Source of the DNA: Selaginella tamariscina
Lineage: Eukaryota; Streptophyta; Lycopodiopsida; Selaginellales; Selaginellaceae
Assembly (NCBI GenBank): GCA_003024785.1
Contig: PUQB01000302.1
Span: forward strand, 159,001 to 223,000
DNA length: 64,000 nt
Direction: 5' to 3'
Part shown: positions 1 to 11,448 of the stretch, in pieces
Layout: each line of letters opens with the position of its first letter
Position numbering within the stretch: the stretch's first letter is position 1
The notes under the pieces: model-generated
Database searches by the model: none
Told to the model about the DNA's origin: nothing
The model's input: only the letters and a program-made list of their open reading frames with translations
Translations under genes and position numbers: made by a program

Positions 1-3000
1 TGAGCAGCATGTCTACGATGGTGTCGTGTTCCTCAGCTATCCCCTTGAGATCTAATCTGTTGTAGATAGTCACCGCCTCCTTGACTCAATCAAAGGCTTC
101 AATGAGGTCGTCAAAGGCTGAGGATGCCCATAGCTCGTTTGCATGGAAGTGGAGATAAGTACCTATGAGCGGGTCTCTACTTCTTTGTTGCCAGACTCTA
201 GTCCTGCTAGTGCATGTGATGAGTTAGGAGGCAATTTAGGGCCTACAAAAAGAGGGATTGCTGGGATGGACATTGTTGCGCAGGGCTTCCACTCCTTCTT
301 AGTTAGATTTCTAAACCTTGGTGGTCTCTGCTTCGAGGATTCCTTCTCCCTTGGCCTCTTCCATGATGACTCTGCCCTTTGTGTTGCTTCCCCTTGTATG
401 TCCGACTCATCTTGGCTTGTCCTCCTTCTCTTATGTGCTCCAGAGTGGCCATCTTGAGCTACTCTAGTAGGGGATCTGGGACCCAGCTGGCTAGCCATGT
501 GACTATGATGCCGATGTGTTTGACCATGTGTCCGCCCAATACCCCTCCTAATGTTGTTAATGCCACATGTTAGTACGGGTATCATATAATGCTTGAGGCA
601 GTCCACAAGTTCACTTTGGTTCCTTCCTAGGCACAACACAAGGCCTTCACTAACCTTGTGGCGATCCTCCTCTATGTTCAGCCCATTAGTAGGAAGGCGA
701 CAAGCGCTAGGAACCTCTACTCCTTCCTACAAACTGAGTTTTGACAAGGATATCTCATCCTTTCCCTCGGAGAATGACTTGTACATGGGGTTCGAAAGGT
801 TGTCTAACGACCACCTGCCCCCTGAAAGCTGTGGAAGGCCGTTGCCAACTCGTTGATGCCCACATGGTACAATGCACTCCCCCCAAGACAGAACCAAATC
901 CTGGACTGCCAAGTCTTGTTGATCTCCAGCTATGTAGTCTCGATAAACTGCCTAGCCATGGCAGTGAATCTTGGTTCTTCGACCCGTCCCCAAGGAAGAT
1001 TGAGAAAGCCGAGTAGCCTCATCTTCTCTTTGACTTGTCGTACTTCAAGCAGCTCCACCAACTCCTTGAATCTAGAGTTGGGAAAGATGAGCTTGGCCAT
1101 CCTCTCCTGCCTGTCATATGTACCTTGACTTCTCCAAGAAATACTGGCATGTTGTGCTCTGTCCAATCCATGGCCATGGCATCTAGAGGAGAGAGAAGAG
1201 AGACTATACCTGCTTGGGCCTGAGGGAGAAATGTAAACCCTTTGGCTCCTTCCGTCGTCCTTTTATGGGTGGTGTTGTGTGGTAGTCTAATGACATCATC
1301 TAAAATGACTGGCGCATCTATCCCTGTGGCTTGATTGTGCAATGATGGCACTACTAGCCATCAATGCCTTTGTGGTATGTGCCTCATGCGTGTGGTCCAC
1401 CCTCATGGATTGTGTGACCCTATGAGTTGGCCACTTGTGTGGTTCTAGAAGGTTGGCTTTCTCGGTGGTCGTACACTGCTTCCATTTGCCCTGCCTTGCT
1501 GTCAATCACCCCTCTATCTAGTGCTCTTCCTACCGTTACTTTGTTGTGTTGGGGTATCTTGTTCAGGGTTTTGACTAGGTGGATGTACAACTTAAGGTGG
1601 TTCCGTTGACCTTCTACCTTAATGGTTGTTCATTGATGCCCAACAACACCATTTTGTTGTTGAAGACTTCAAGGACCTCATATGGTCCTTTCCATCCTGG
1701 CTTGAATTTGCCCTTCTCGAGTTCCTACATCTTCTTGTACCACCAAACCCATTGCAATGGTTCGTACCTCCGGAGTTTTCTTCTCTTGTCTCTCTCACAT
1801 TTGACTTATTATTGGCGGGTCTTTCTAACCAATTGCGCCACAAACCGCTCTTCATTGAGCTGTTCTAGTTGTTTTAGCTATCTCTAGGTAACCACTAGTT
1901 CTTCCATGATCTTGTTCTCTAGGCTCATTTATAAGCTGAGGTTCGTTATCCTCAAGATGGTCACTAGTGTCTTGTTTGTGGACTTGGTCTGTTCATTCCC
2001 TTGTGAGTAATAAGCTGTTAACGTGCGGTGCTTGATGACAAACGTGCTGACAACCTTGCGAACTATTTTGCTGATGAAGTAACTACCTTGGTTCGATATT
2101 AGCTCTAGCGAATGACTGAACCTTGTCAAGATGTTTCCATAGATGAACTTTGATGTTTGCCTCGTTGTTGTCTCTCTGAGCGCCTTCATTTCTACCCACT
2201 TCGTGGCGTAATCTATTGTCACCACAATGTACCTAGAGTGTGTCATGTGAGCCTTCAGATTGATTAAGCTTACGAAGTCTAGGCCCCACTTCTCAAACAC
2301 TGCCATTCCAACTGATGGGTGGTACTCCATGCCTTGGTTAGTTGTTGGTCGGCCGATTTGTTGACAGTCACTACAGCTCCTCACTGCCCTGTTGGCATCT
2401 TGGAAGATCATGGGCTACTATAGTCTTGTCTATAGGATCTTCCTGGTTGTTTTCTCCCTCTCAAAGTGTCAAGCACTAGGTCTTGCATGTGCTGTGGCGA
2501 GGATCTCGGGTATTTCCCACACTAGGAGACATCTCCTGAGGATGTCATCTCTCCCCACTTATAGAGTTGATCCCTAATCATTTGGAACAGTAGGCACTTT
2601 TGGATGAGGCTTTGCATGTGGTTAGTAGGCATCCCTAAAAGTTTGTCGAGTCTGTTGATGATGTAACATCGTATCAATTGTTGCCACTCTAGAATCTTGA
2701 TGTTTGTAGTTGGTCCGGTGGTTTGTGGTGTGTCACACTGTTCCATACATAGTTTGAAGAGGTCAGCATTTGGTATGTCGAGTAGTAGTGCAACCTCGTG
2801 ATGTTCGCTGCTAGGTATCCTAGATAGGAGGTCCTATGACACATGTAGCTTACCTGCCTTATGGATCATGGTGAAGTCAAAATCTTGCAATAGGAGGATC
2901 CACTTCTCTAGTCTTCTGGTGAGATAAGGTTTGTTAATGAGGTAAAATAGGGCATGATGATCCACAATTAGCACGAAGTGGTTATTCAAGAGATAGTGGC

Positions 3001-5750
3001 GAAACTTTGAGACTCCGTAGATCACTGCCAAACACTCATTGTTTGTTGTAGAATAGTTGTGCACAGTTGGTGTCATGAGCCAGCTTCCTTACGCTATGGG
3101 TCGTAGCATTTACTCTCTGTCTTTGTAGGATAGAACCACGCCTGCTGCTACGTTGGAAATGTTTGTCTGCAAGTGGAATTGTCGATTTTAGTCCAATGGG
3201 ATGAGGATGGATGCCTCCACCAATTGGCACTTGATGTCTTTGAAAGTGGCATGTTGGTCGGTAGTCCATTCATACAACGCCTCCTTCACGAGTAGTTCGG
3301 TTATTGGTTGGGCCCTATTAGCATACTACCTAATGAACTTGTGGTAGAAGCATGCCTTCCCTAAAAATTGTCAGAGCTCAATAATATTCTGGGGGTGTGG
3401 CATCTCGCACCAATCTCGGGTCTACGGTGATGCCCTCCTTGGATATGATGTGTCCTAGTAGCTTCCATGCGGTCTTGCCAAACACACATTTTGATGGGTT
3501 AAGAGATATTTCATACTCCTAGCAACGCTAAAAGTCTGTGAGGTTGTCTAGGAATACTCGTTGGACCAACCTCTAGAATGTGGTTGGGGCATTGCAAAGG
3601 CTGGCATGACCTTGAAGGTGTACGCTCCCAATCTATGATGAACATAGTCTTGGCTTGGTCTTCCGCCTTGATCATGACTTGGTTATACCGCTGAAGCTGT
3701 CCATGAACAAGTACATCTTGTGTCCTGTTACATCCTTTAGGATGGCCTCGGTGAACAGATGGGGAACGGGTCCTTCTCCATGGCCATGTTCAACCATCGG
3801 TAGTCTATGCAAATTTTTAGTTGTCCATCCTTCTTTAGCACGATGATGATTGGCGATACCCACTCCGAGTTTTCGATAGAGTACATAAAGTTGCTTTCAG
3901 CCACTTGTCAATTTCTTACTTGGCCTTCCAGGTGTAGTTCAGGTTGATGCGGTACTCTTACTGGCGATTGGGCCTCGTGTTGGGCTTCAGCTTGATCATG
4001 TGTTAACATAACTCTGGCGGTACTCCCCAGGTCATGATACATCTAGATGAACACCTCTCTGTGGTTGTGGAGGTAGTTGGTGATCCATTCCCTTAGCTCT
4101 AGGCTTACGTGGGCATTGACCTACAATAGTCATGGCTCCTCGTCTGTACATATGTTTACTTGTGTTATCGCTGCCTTGGGGGTAATGTTCCACTCGTATG
4201 TGGGCTTGTTGCAGTACTCCTTGTGAATGGGTGGAGCGACGTGTCTCAATTCCTTCCACAGTATGGGTCACTTCAGAACTTGCACTTCTGAGGCTTCCAT
4301 CTTGGCCTCCATCCTGGTCACCTGGTATGCAGTGGCAATCTCCCGTACCTCATGGCAAAGGTCTACATCTCCTATGAGGAACAAGTTCAGTAGGCAAGCA
4401 AGGATGGCTACTTCTTTGTCATTGTTGAGCCCTTCGCTCCAGTTTGGCATATTGTATTCTTGTGGTTGGGACTTTGAAGATGGTGCTCGGACTTGCTCTA
4501 CTATCATGAATATGAGTCTCTTTGGTGGGGAAGCTTACCTGATGATACTCCCAGTCATGCTGCACCTTTGCACCCATGAGCCATGGACAACCCAGAAGTA
4601 GGTCGACCCCCCTTTGAGTGCATGTTGAGGATGACAATGTTGATTAGGAACTTGGCGCTTTGAATCTTGATTTCTACCTTCCTTATGATGCCCTTGGGTG
4701 TCACCTTGGCTTGGTTCGCCATATGTACGAGGAAGGGTGAGAGCTCCGGGAGTGATATTCCCAACTTTTGGTGGAGGTCAACGAACATGATGTTCATGCC
4801 CGAGCGTCTATCCACGACGATGTTGCAGATAGTGCGGCCCGCCACTTGGATTGATATGGCCGCATGTCATTCACAAAGTCCACAACTTTTGTTGCAACCC
4901 TTAGTGGGTCTATAGTTGATCCATGTAGCTCTAGGGTGAGGACTCCATATAGACTGGGGGATAGGCGGAGTAACTTGCCTATGGTCACTGATACTTGGAT
5001 TTCTCGTATTTTGCCTACAAGGCTCTCATGGATTTCCATCATTCCTCCCATTGCTTGGCCCTAAGCAAGTCTTATTTGTTCTGTAGGCCTCCACCTTAGT
5101 GCACTTCCTCGCCCATTGTCCCAACTTAGGGGCTCTACCGCTACCTCCTCCTCACTGGACTCCCATCGTCCTCGTTCTTTAGGTCGATTGGTTGGCTCGC
5201 CTCTTTTGCCTATCGAACTTGCGACCTCGTGATTGCTCTACATGGTAGCTTCGGCAATACCACCACTACATGATTGGCTTGTGACACCAAAGCCGGTGTA
5301 GAGGGAGATGGTCGGGCCTTCTACGCCTTTGTGGTTCCCAATACGTGTGTCTCTAGTATGGGCTTGATCATTGAGATTCAAGAGCAACGGTAGACCAACT
5401 CCTAGCATTTGGGTCGTCTATCACTGTTGTCATACCATTTCTCAATTTGTGTGTGTCATCCTTGCGCAATCTTCTCTGTATCATTCCAATTTTGTCAAAT
5501 GTATCCGGAGGAGACCTATCACTATTGTCGTACCTAGGCCAATAAGGATGTCACTCTCGGGATCGCGACCAACAGTTGTGCTCCCCCGACTGCAACCTTC
5601 TATGGGGATGGTCATTCCTGTCGGTCATGTGCCATTGACCCCTCTAGTTGTCCGTGTCTACCTTCGGATTCCTCTCAACTGTTATTGTGGCTACCTAGGG
5701 AAGGGTCTTGCTCATGAGCTCGGTCAGCTTGTAACCTATTTTTCATAGTC
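1..5750 (-). mobile_element. Degenerate Ty3/gypsy LTR retrotransposon (fossil)
   Basis: Read on the minus strand, translated pieces appear in the order expected of a Ty3/gypsy pol. A retropepsin-like stretch lies near 4555-4845, reverse transcriptase near 3672-3863 and RNase H near 2834-3076, where the motif EKWILLLQDFDFTMIHKAGK is visible. The integrase core lies near 1929-2411 (RSCSDCQQIGRPT, then WGLDFVSLINL and VTIDYATKWVEMKAL). An integrase C-terminal GPYEV-like stretch lies near 1619-1900. The part from 1 to about 1560 lies 3' of pol and contains protein-like segments I cannot assign. I see no LTR at either end, and the left end may lie outside the window. The element is clearly broken many times and looks old. 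It is more decayed than the two chromoviruses at the right end of the window. Confidence 0.85.
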
Positions 5751-7020
5751 ACTACTATAGGGTGTTTCATGCTGCTGAAAACCTTTTTAAAGTTGTAACA
5801 ATGAAGCATGAGCATGTTGCCAACTTGTAAGTTGAAATATGCTCATGTATGAGGTGGCAAAAGTCAAGTATTCCATGTGCTCATGCTGTACCATGTATCT
5901 TATACAATAGGGAACAAGTGCAAGCTTACACTTACATGTTCTACCATCTTCAAGCGTATTATGCAACTTATGAAGGGATTATTACTCACGTGCCACACCG
6001 AGTAAAGCATGAGGAAGAAGAGAGGGATATGTTACCCCATCTAAGTCTTGCATGCATGGATGGCTCAAAAAGTGATGTATTCGCTTGTCAATAAATAAGG
6101 AAGAAAATGGGGAGATTCGTTGCTCGCGATGTTGTATGTTGGACACAATCAAAAGACCTATAGGAGTGCTATCTAATAAGAGTGGTTGTGTACTTGTGTT
6201 TTTGTGTATTTTATAAGAAAATTAAAAAAAGGAAAATTTATAACTTCATGGGCATTTTTATAAATATTTGTTAATGATTGTCTGCCTAAGGCACATTTTT
6301 GTAATTTTTAAAATTATAGGGGCATTTTTGTAATTACTCAAAGCCTTAGGGGTATTTTGGAATAATATATTATATGTATCTATTTAATGAAATATAAAAA
6401 AAAAATATATGAGTATGTTGCGGGGTATTATATTGAATATAAAATGCACTAGGGGATGAGGGATATGTTGAGAATCCCACATCAACAATGGTGGATTGCT
6501 TCAACAAGTCTTCAAACCAATAGTTAAGGATGCAAAACCTTCTGGAAGTAGCCTGCTCCCTCAACAAAATGGCCTGGGCAATGTTGACTTTGATGACCTT
6601 TTAAGAAACCCTAGTATATGTATGTGCATTTATGTATATATACATATCTATACATGAAGAGCGGGTACTTCATTATTTTTATTCTTAATAATGGAGTAAA
6701 TGTGCCTTGCATATGCATACCTTGGTCAAAACTCTATTTCATGTGGTGACTTTGGACGCGACCACATGGAATACTTTGCTGAAAAATTTTAAAGTTGAAG
6801 GCCCCTCTAAGAAGTTAAATAACGTTGTATCTATGGCACATGAGTATCGTCTTGCAAATCACATGATTATTCTAACAAATGGCAATGGGACACAAAATCT
6901 TGTATTATTGTATTATATATGTTTTGGCAACCATAGAAAATTATATATTAAGCCAAATAATGTTGGCTTTTATCTATTAACAGTACCTTTCAATTGATTG
7001 CATTTACTTTTGAGTAGATT
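5751..7020. other. Spacer with no supported gene
   Basis: This AT-rich stretch between the gypsy fossil and a solo LTR has no coding signal I can support. A 96-codon open frame at 6707-6997 contains TTWNTLLKNF, which faintly recalls a PPR repeat, but there is no second repeat and no gene context. From about 6230 to 6365 there are short near-repeats of 'ggcatttttgtaatt'. Confidence 0.5.
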
Positions 7021-7025
7021 CCAAA

Positions 7026-8683
7026 TGTCAGAGTTTTAATCCAAAGGGCCAACACATGGCTGCCAGGTGGCCATTCGGCGTCATCACCTTGTGTGGGCAA
7101 CGCTAAGTTTCCCAAAACAACCCCAACGACCCCTAGGGTTAGACTCTAATGCCCAAGTGGATAGGAGACTTTAGGATTTAGCCTAAGTCTCCCTAGAATG
7201 TCTACCCCAAAACCCTTGAGGGATAACTTAGGGTCTTGCCCTAGAAGACCTAGACAGGCTCAATGCCCTAACCCCCATCAAGGAGACGTGTGTTCCACAC
7301 ATACCCCTGAGAGCTAAGGCATCGTCACTTACCCCTTGAGGAATCACCCTCATGGGAGTACAACCCCTTTAGGGCGACAAGGGGTACCCTGAACCACGAC
7401 TAACCCCTAAGGGTTTGAGTGGCCAAGTATACCCTAGACCTAGGGCTAGTACTTAGTGAGGACATGAGTGTTTTGCTAAGCAAACTCCCTAAGGCTAGGT
7501 TTGGGATAACCCTAAGCACATGACCTTGCGAGTGCCTACGAAAGGGCTTCTGCTAATGAGCTTAGGTTGTTCAACCCTGGATTCCAAGGAGAACACTCCC
7601 CTAGCCAAGTGTGCCAAAGCACACCTAGTTACAAGACCTAACCTCCCTTGAGCGGATGCCCAAGGCTTAGCACCCTAGTGCAAGCACAAGCATGCCTGTT
7701 GCTAGAGTATCCAACCCCTTGGCGACAAACCCATGACACAACCCCAAAGGGCGTGCCTGGGCTTTGTATGTGACGTTTAGCCCAGTGTCACATCTCCATG
7801 TGACACTGCCTTCCATGATGTGGGCTATCATGCCATAGCCCTTAGATTCAAGAGTTGCACCAAGTACCACAAACGTGGCTCCTAAATGCCAACTCTAGAA
7901 CCCCTCAATGAACCCTCAGGAACCAAGTAACGTGAACCTGTCAAACAAGATCCCACGCCCACAGTTGGACAAGGACACGGATGTGCCTTGCTTGGCCGTG
8001 AGTGCTACACCTAGCTTGACGTGGAGGAGGAGGCTGGAGACAAGCCTCAACCTCTGCCTCTTGGAACGTGCATTCCGACAAGACCTCCCAGGCATGGATT
8101 CGCCAACGTTAAGGGTAAGCTACCCCGAAGGTGGGACGTACCCCTGGCATCTGGAAGTTAGGGCGGCACAACAGAGGGTTGTGCCTTGACGACACAAGCT
8201 AGAGCTTGCACCGGGAGAAGAGTAACGAGCTCAGTCATGAACCCAGGAACCCTCACTCCTATATACTACCTTATTTATGTGACAGAGGCCCCCCCCCCTG
8301 TTTTCCTGTTTACATAAGTGGGCTAGCACTGAAATCTCATTCCCAGAGGGAATATACTTGGTGAGTTATCCATCGACCCCTAAACCCTAACCTGTCAAAC
8401 CTAGGGGTATTTCTAAGCATATCCGACACGCCGAACTCACCAGAACTAACCATTAACCCAACCGGGACACGGAAAAAAGAGGGTAAGAGTTTTCTAGAAG
8501 GTAAGTGCTACCTTCGCTTAGAGTTTCTCGCAATATCTAAGGACAGCGGCCGGACTACCCCTAAACACCTAAGTGCACTAAGCGGGGCTGTTTCTCACTA
8601 CATCTAGGGCTTGTCAACATAGTACAATAGGTAACAACAGTCAACGTCCAAAGTAAAGAGGAGTCATAGTAAAAACTATGACA
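7026..8683. mobile_element. Solo LTR (1.66 kb) with 5-bp target duplication
   Basis: The segment starts TGTCAGAG and ends ACTATGACA, the usual TG...CA form of an LTR. It is flanked by a perfect 5-bp duplication, CCAAA, at 7021-7025 and 8684-8688. It is much more GC-rich than its surroundings and holds no coding frame of retrotransposon type. Related sequences recur at 29990-31983, at 56445-56600 and, with its own target duplication, at 57612-63908, so this is a dispersed LTR family. The last 20 bases form a small hairpin (GTCATAG / CTATGAC), and a C-tract lies near 8288. A solo LTR normally arises by recombination between the two LTRs of a full element. The perfect TSD suggests moderate age. 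The parent family cannot be named from this window. Confidence 0.85.
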
Positions 8684-8688
8684 CCAAA

Positions 8689-9545
8689 GGAGGAGGCACA
8701 ACATATGGAAGTTGATTCTTACAATCTTCATGTATGTCATACAAATGTACACATGGCGCACACACACACACACAAGCACCTATTGATGCATATATAATAA
8801 TATGTATGTAGTATATGTATGTATATATGTGTGTGTGTATCTATATAAATATGAGTATATACATGTATATATGTATAGATATCTATATATGTACATATCT
8901 CGATGAGAAGTCAATGTCTAACATGGATATAAAAATTTTCTTGTTCAAATATCAGATATTTGAAAACTGGCCCTATGCAGAAGCCAAGTGTCTCTTAAGG
9001 AAGCCTATAGTGATGTGGACGAGGAGGTTCTTGAGCTGAAGTTATCTCCCCTGATGGGGTACACACACAATATTGGCATTAATGTACATTAATATTTTTA
9101 AAGTATGTACACCTATATACACACATATATACTATATATATAGATATATAATAAATATGTATATGTGTGTATGTATATATATGTTTGGAGATTTAGATTG
9201 TCAAGGTAATAGTTGCAGTTGCAATGAAGTTACAAAAGTTAAGACAATTAAAGGGTTAAAGGATATCTTGATTTGTAATTATGAAATAAAAATATTTTAG
9301 TATTTATTAATTCAAAATTATGAAATAAATTTTTTCTTCTGTAAAAATGATTGTGTATGAAATTACTCTAATTAAATGTTAGGCATAAAAATTACTTCAA
9401 AACTAGGGTAACTAAATAACTCTAGTTTGGGTCCTTTTCTTAAAACAAATGTTTATATTATTCCCTAGTTTTTATGGTTAATGGAAGGAAAAATTAAGGG
9501 GTTTTCACTTCTTAATGGTTGAGTCCACGATAATTCACTACCAAA
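8689..9545. repeat. Microsatellite-rich AT spacer
   Basis: A (CA)n run at about 8759-8775 is followed by mixed TATG/TATA repeats to about 8900, and a second TATA/TGTG-rich patch lies at 9105-9185. Open frames here are simple-sequence translations. No gene is seen. Confidence 0.75.
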
Positions 9546-9549
9546 TGTA

Positions 9550-10560
9550 ATGAGCCATCCTTCATTTTGATAAAAAAGATAAGTGTACTAATTAGGCTTT
9601 GAGTGCTAAATGAATATGTTGGAAAGGTTCTTCTCGATGTATGCCTATAAAACCTCAAGCTCTGCTTGAAAGACCGTAAATTGGTTCTCAATTAGGGTTG
9701 AACATCTTTCATCAAGTCAACATGACAATCGTATGGTCAATGTTCCAAAAGCTTACTAGCCTTGACCTTGTCAATTACATCAGCAAATTCATTGTACTTA
9801 GTTGGTAACTAGATTAAACTTACTCGAGCATCAAAAACTTATAAAGAATTCCATTTACCCTTTTGGATGAATTTGTTTAATTGCAAGGACTCCAAAGTTG
9901 AGTCTAGAGAGTTGGAAACCTTTACCTCCTTTGGCAAACTAAAACATCGCTTGCGTCAATCAATGGTCAGATTATGCATTTCAAACCATGGTGTACTAAG
10001 GATAATTATATACTCAGAACTACTAATCATGCGAATGAAATCCTACAAGACATATCTCTCAAAGTCACCTAGATGGGCTCAGACTCCTCAACAATATCAC
10101 ATGTTGCCACATGTCGGGAATTCATGACAAAGACATGAACTTGGTATAGGAGCTTCTTCAAGGAAATGAAGTGCTGACATACAAAGGTGCATTCCATGAA
10201 CAAAGTGTTGGCTCCAAAGTCAAACTTGGTTAATGCTACAACTTTGTGACACCTTGCCATGCAAGCTCAACTTGCGTCGTGAAGAACTTACCAACTTGAG
10301 AGGACGAGACAAACTTATTTATAGGGACTAATTTGGATGGACTATGATGGGTTAAGGACTCACAGTGCCTTGGCTTGTTCAAGTAGTTGATTGCAATATG
10401 ATTAAGACCACCATAATAAAGACATAAACCATTGACTATGAAATCCTGCATGACCTTTCTGGTGGACTAACCTTATGTTCCCATGGTGTTGTAGAGGAAG
10501 CCGAACTTGAAGATTGCCTTGTAATAATTGTCATGTGAGTTCAGCCACTTGATGCACCAG
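9550..10560 (-). mobile_element. Ty3/gypsy gag-protease relic (fossil)
   Basis: On the minus strand, 10236-10451 translates to a CCHC-zinc-knuckle-like stretch (CLYYGGLNHIAINYL). 10069-10260 gives a retropepsin-like stretch (DFGANTLFMECTFVCQHFI, close to the D-S/T-G-A-N active-site region). About 9850-10040 gives LSTPWFEMHNLTIDWRKR, which matches the conserved protease C-terminal G/S-x-P-W...H-N-P-x-I-D-W segment of plant Ty3/gypsy elements. There are no LTRs and no pol. It is broken and old, and it appears to be a different lineage from the element at 1-5750. Confidence 0.7.
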
Positions 10561-11440
10561 CTTTTGACCCTCCTGATCTTGACATTCCTTAACTCATTCT
10601 TTTCCGCCATCAACTGTTGATTTTCGCTTATTAGCTATTGGTTCTCTTCCTTCACACAAACATTTCAACTCTGAAAGCATGCATGTTTAATCTTGTTGAG
10701 TGATTGCTGCCATTATCCTAACATGACTGAAACACAATTAACACGAAGGGAATTCCAATTCAAACTGTCATAGCCAAAGCCATAACAAAGTATTAACAAA
10801 ATCTTTTAGTAAAATGCAAGTTGTAACTAAAATGGGCATGGCTATAGTCCCATTTCCTAATAATTAGCAATTTTAGCTATTTAATTAGCATTTTCTAATA
10901 TTAAAGGAATATTCTTTAGAATATATGTTTGAAAAGAGAATATTCTATTTTGTATTCTACCCTTTAATAAATTATAGCATTCATTGAACAAAAATTAATA
11001 ACATTATAAAAGTAGAATGTATTAAATTATATAATATATTGCCTAATATAACAATTAAGGAAGAGCATAAGAGGTACATTATATAAATATTGATGTTGTT
11101 ATTAAAATATTAATATTTAAATATAACATTATTAATTAAAAATTTGTAGTAGTAATAATATATATATAAAATCCTATAATAATATAGTCAATCTTCCATA
11201 TCATTTTTTAAATTTATATAGTTAAGTATACAATTTGGTACTATTATTAAAGAGTTTATAATAATTATGAATATTAAATATATGATATTTTATAATTTTG
11301 TAATTGCTTTAAGCTTCAGAAAACATACATTCCCTTGCAGTTTTGTTAATCGTGACTTTATCAACGCTTCTTGACATCCACCCATATCGAATGGATTTAA
11401 CATTTATAAAACATGCTGGGTCTTTTTGATTGGGAGACCA
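10561..11440. other. AT-rich spacer
   Basis: Strongly AT-rich sequence with GGAATATTC-type words (for example 10905-10950) that recur at 15736-16300 and near 25190. No gene, RNA gene or element is recognised. Confidence 0.6.
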
Positions 11441-11448
11441 TGTTTTCT

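Noticed and set aside
163-639. 158-codon minus-strand frame as a host gene
   Set aside because: It lies in the 3' part of the gypsy fossil, shows no recognisable domain and has no start context.
6707-6997. Possible PPR remnant
   Set aside because: Only one weak repeat-like segment (TTWNTLL) is present, with no neighbouring repeats or exons.
7026-8683. rRNA or other RNA gene in the GC-rich block
   Set aside because: The ends are TG...CA with a perfect target duplication and the block recurs as an LTR, which explains its composition.
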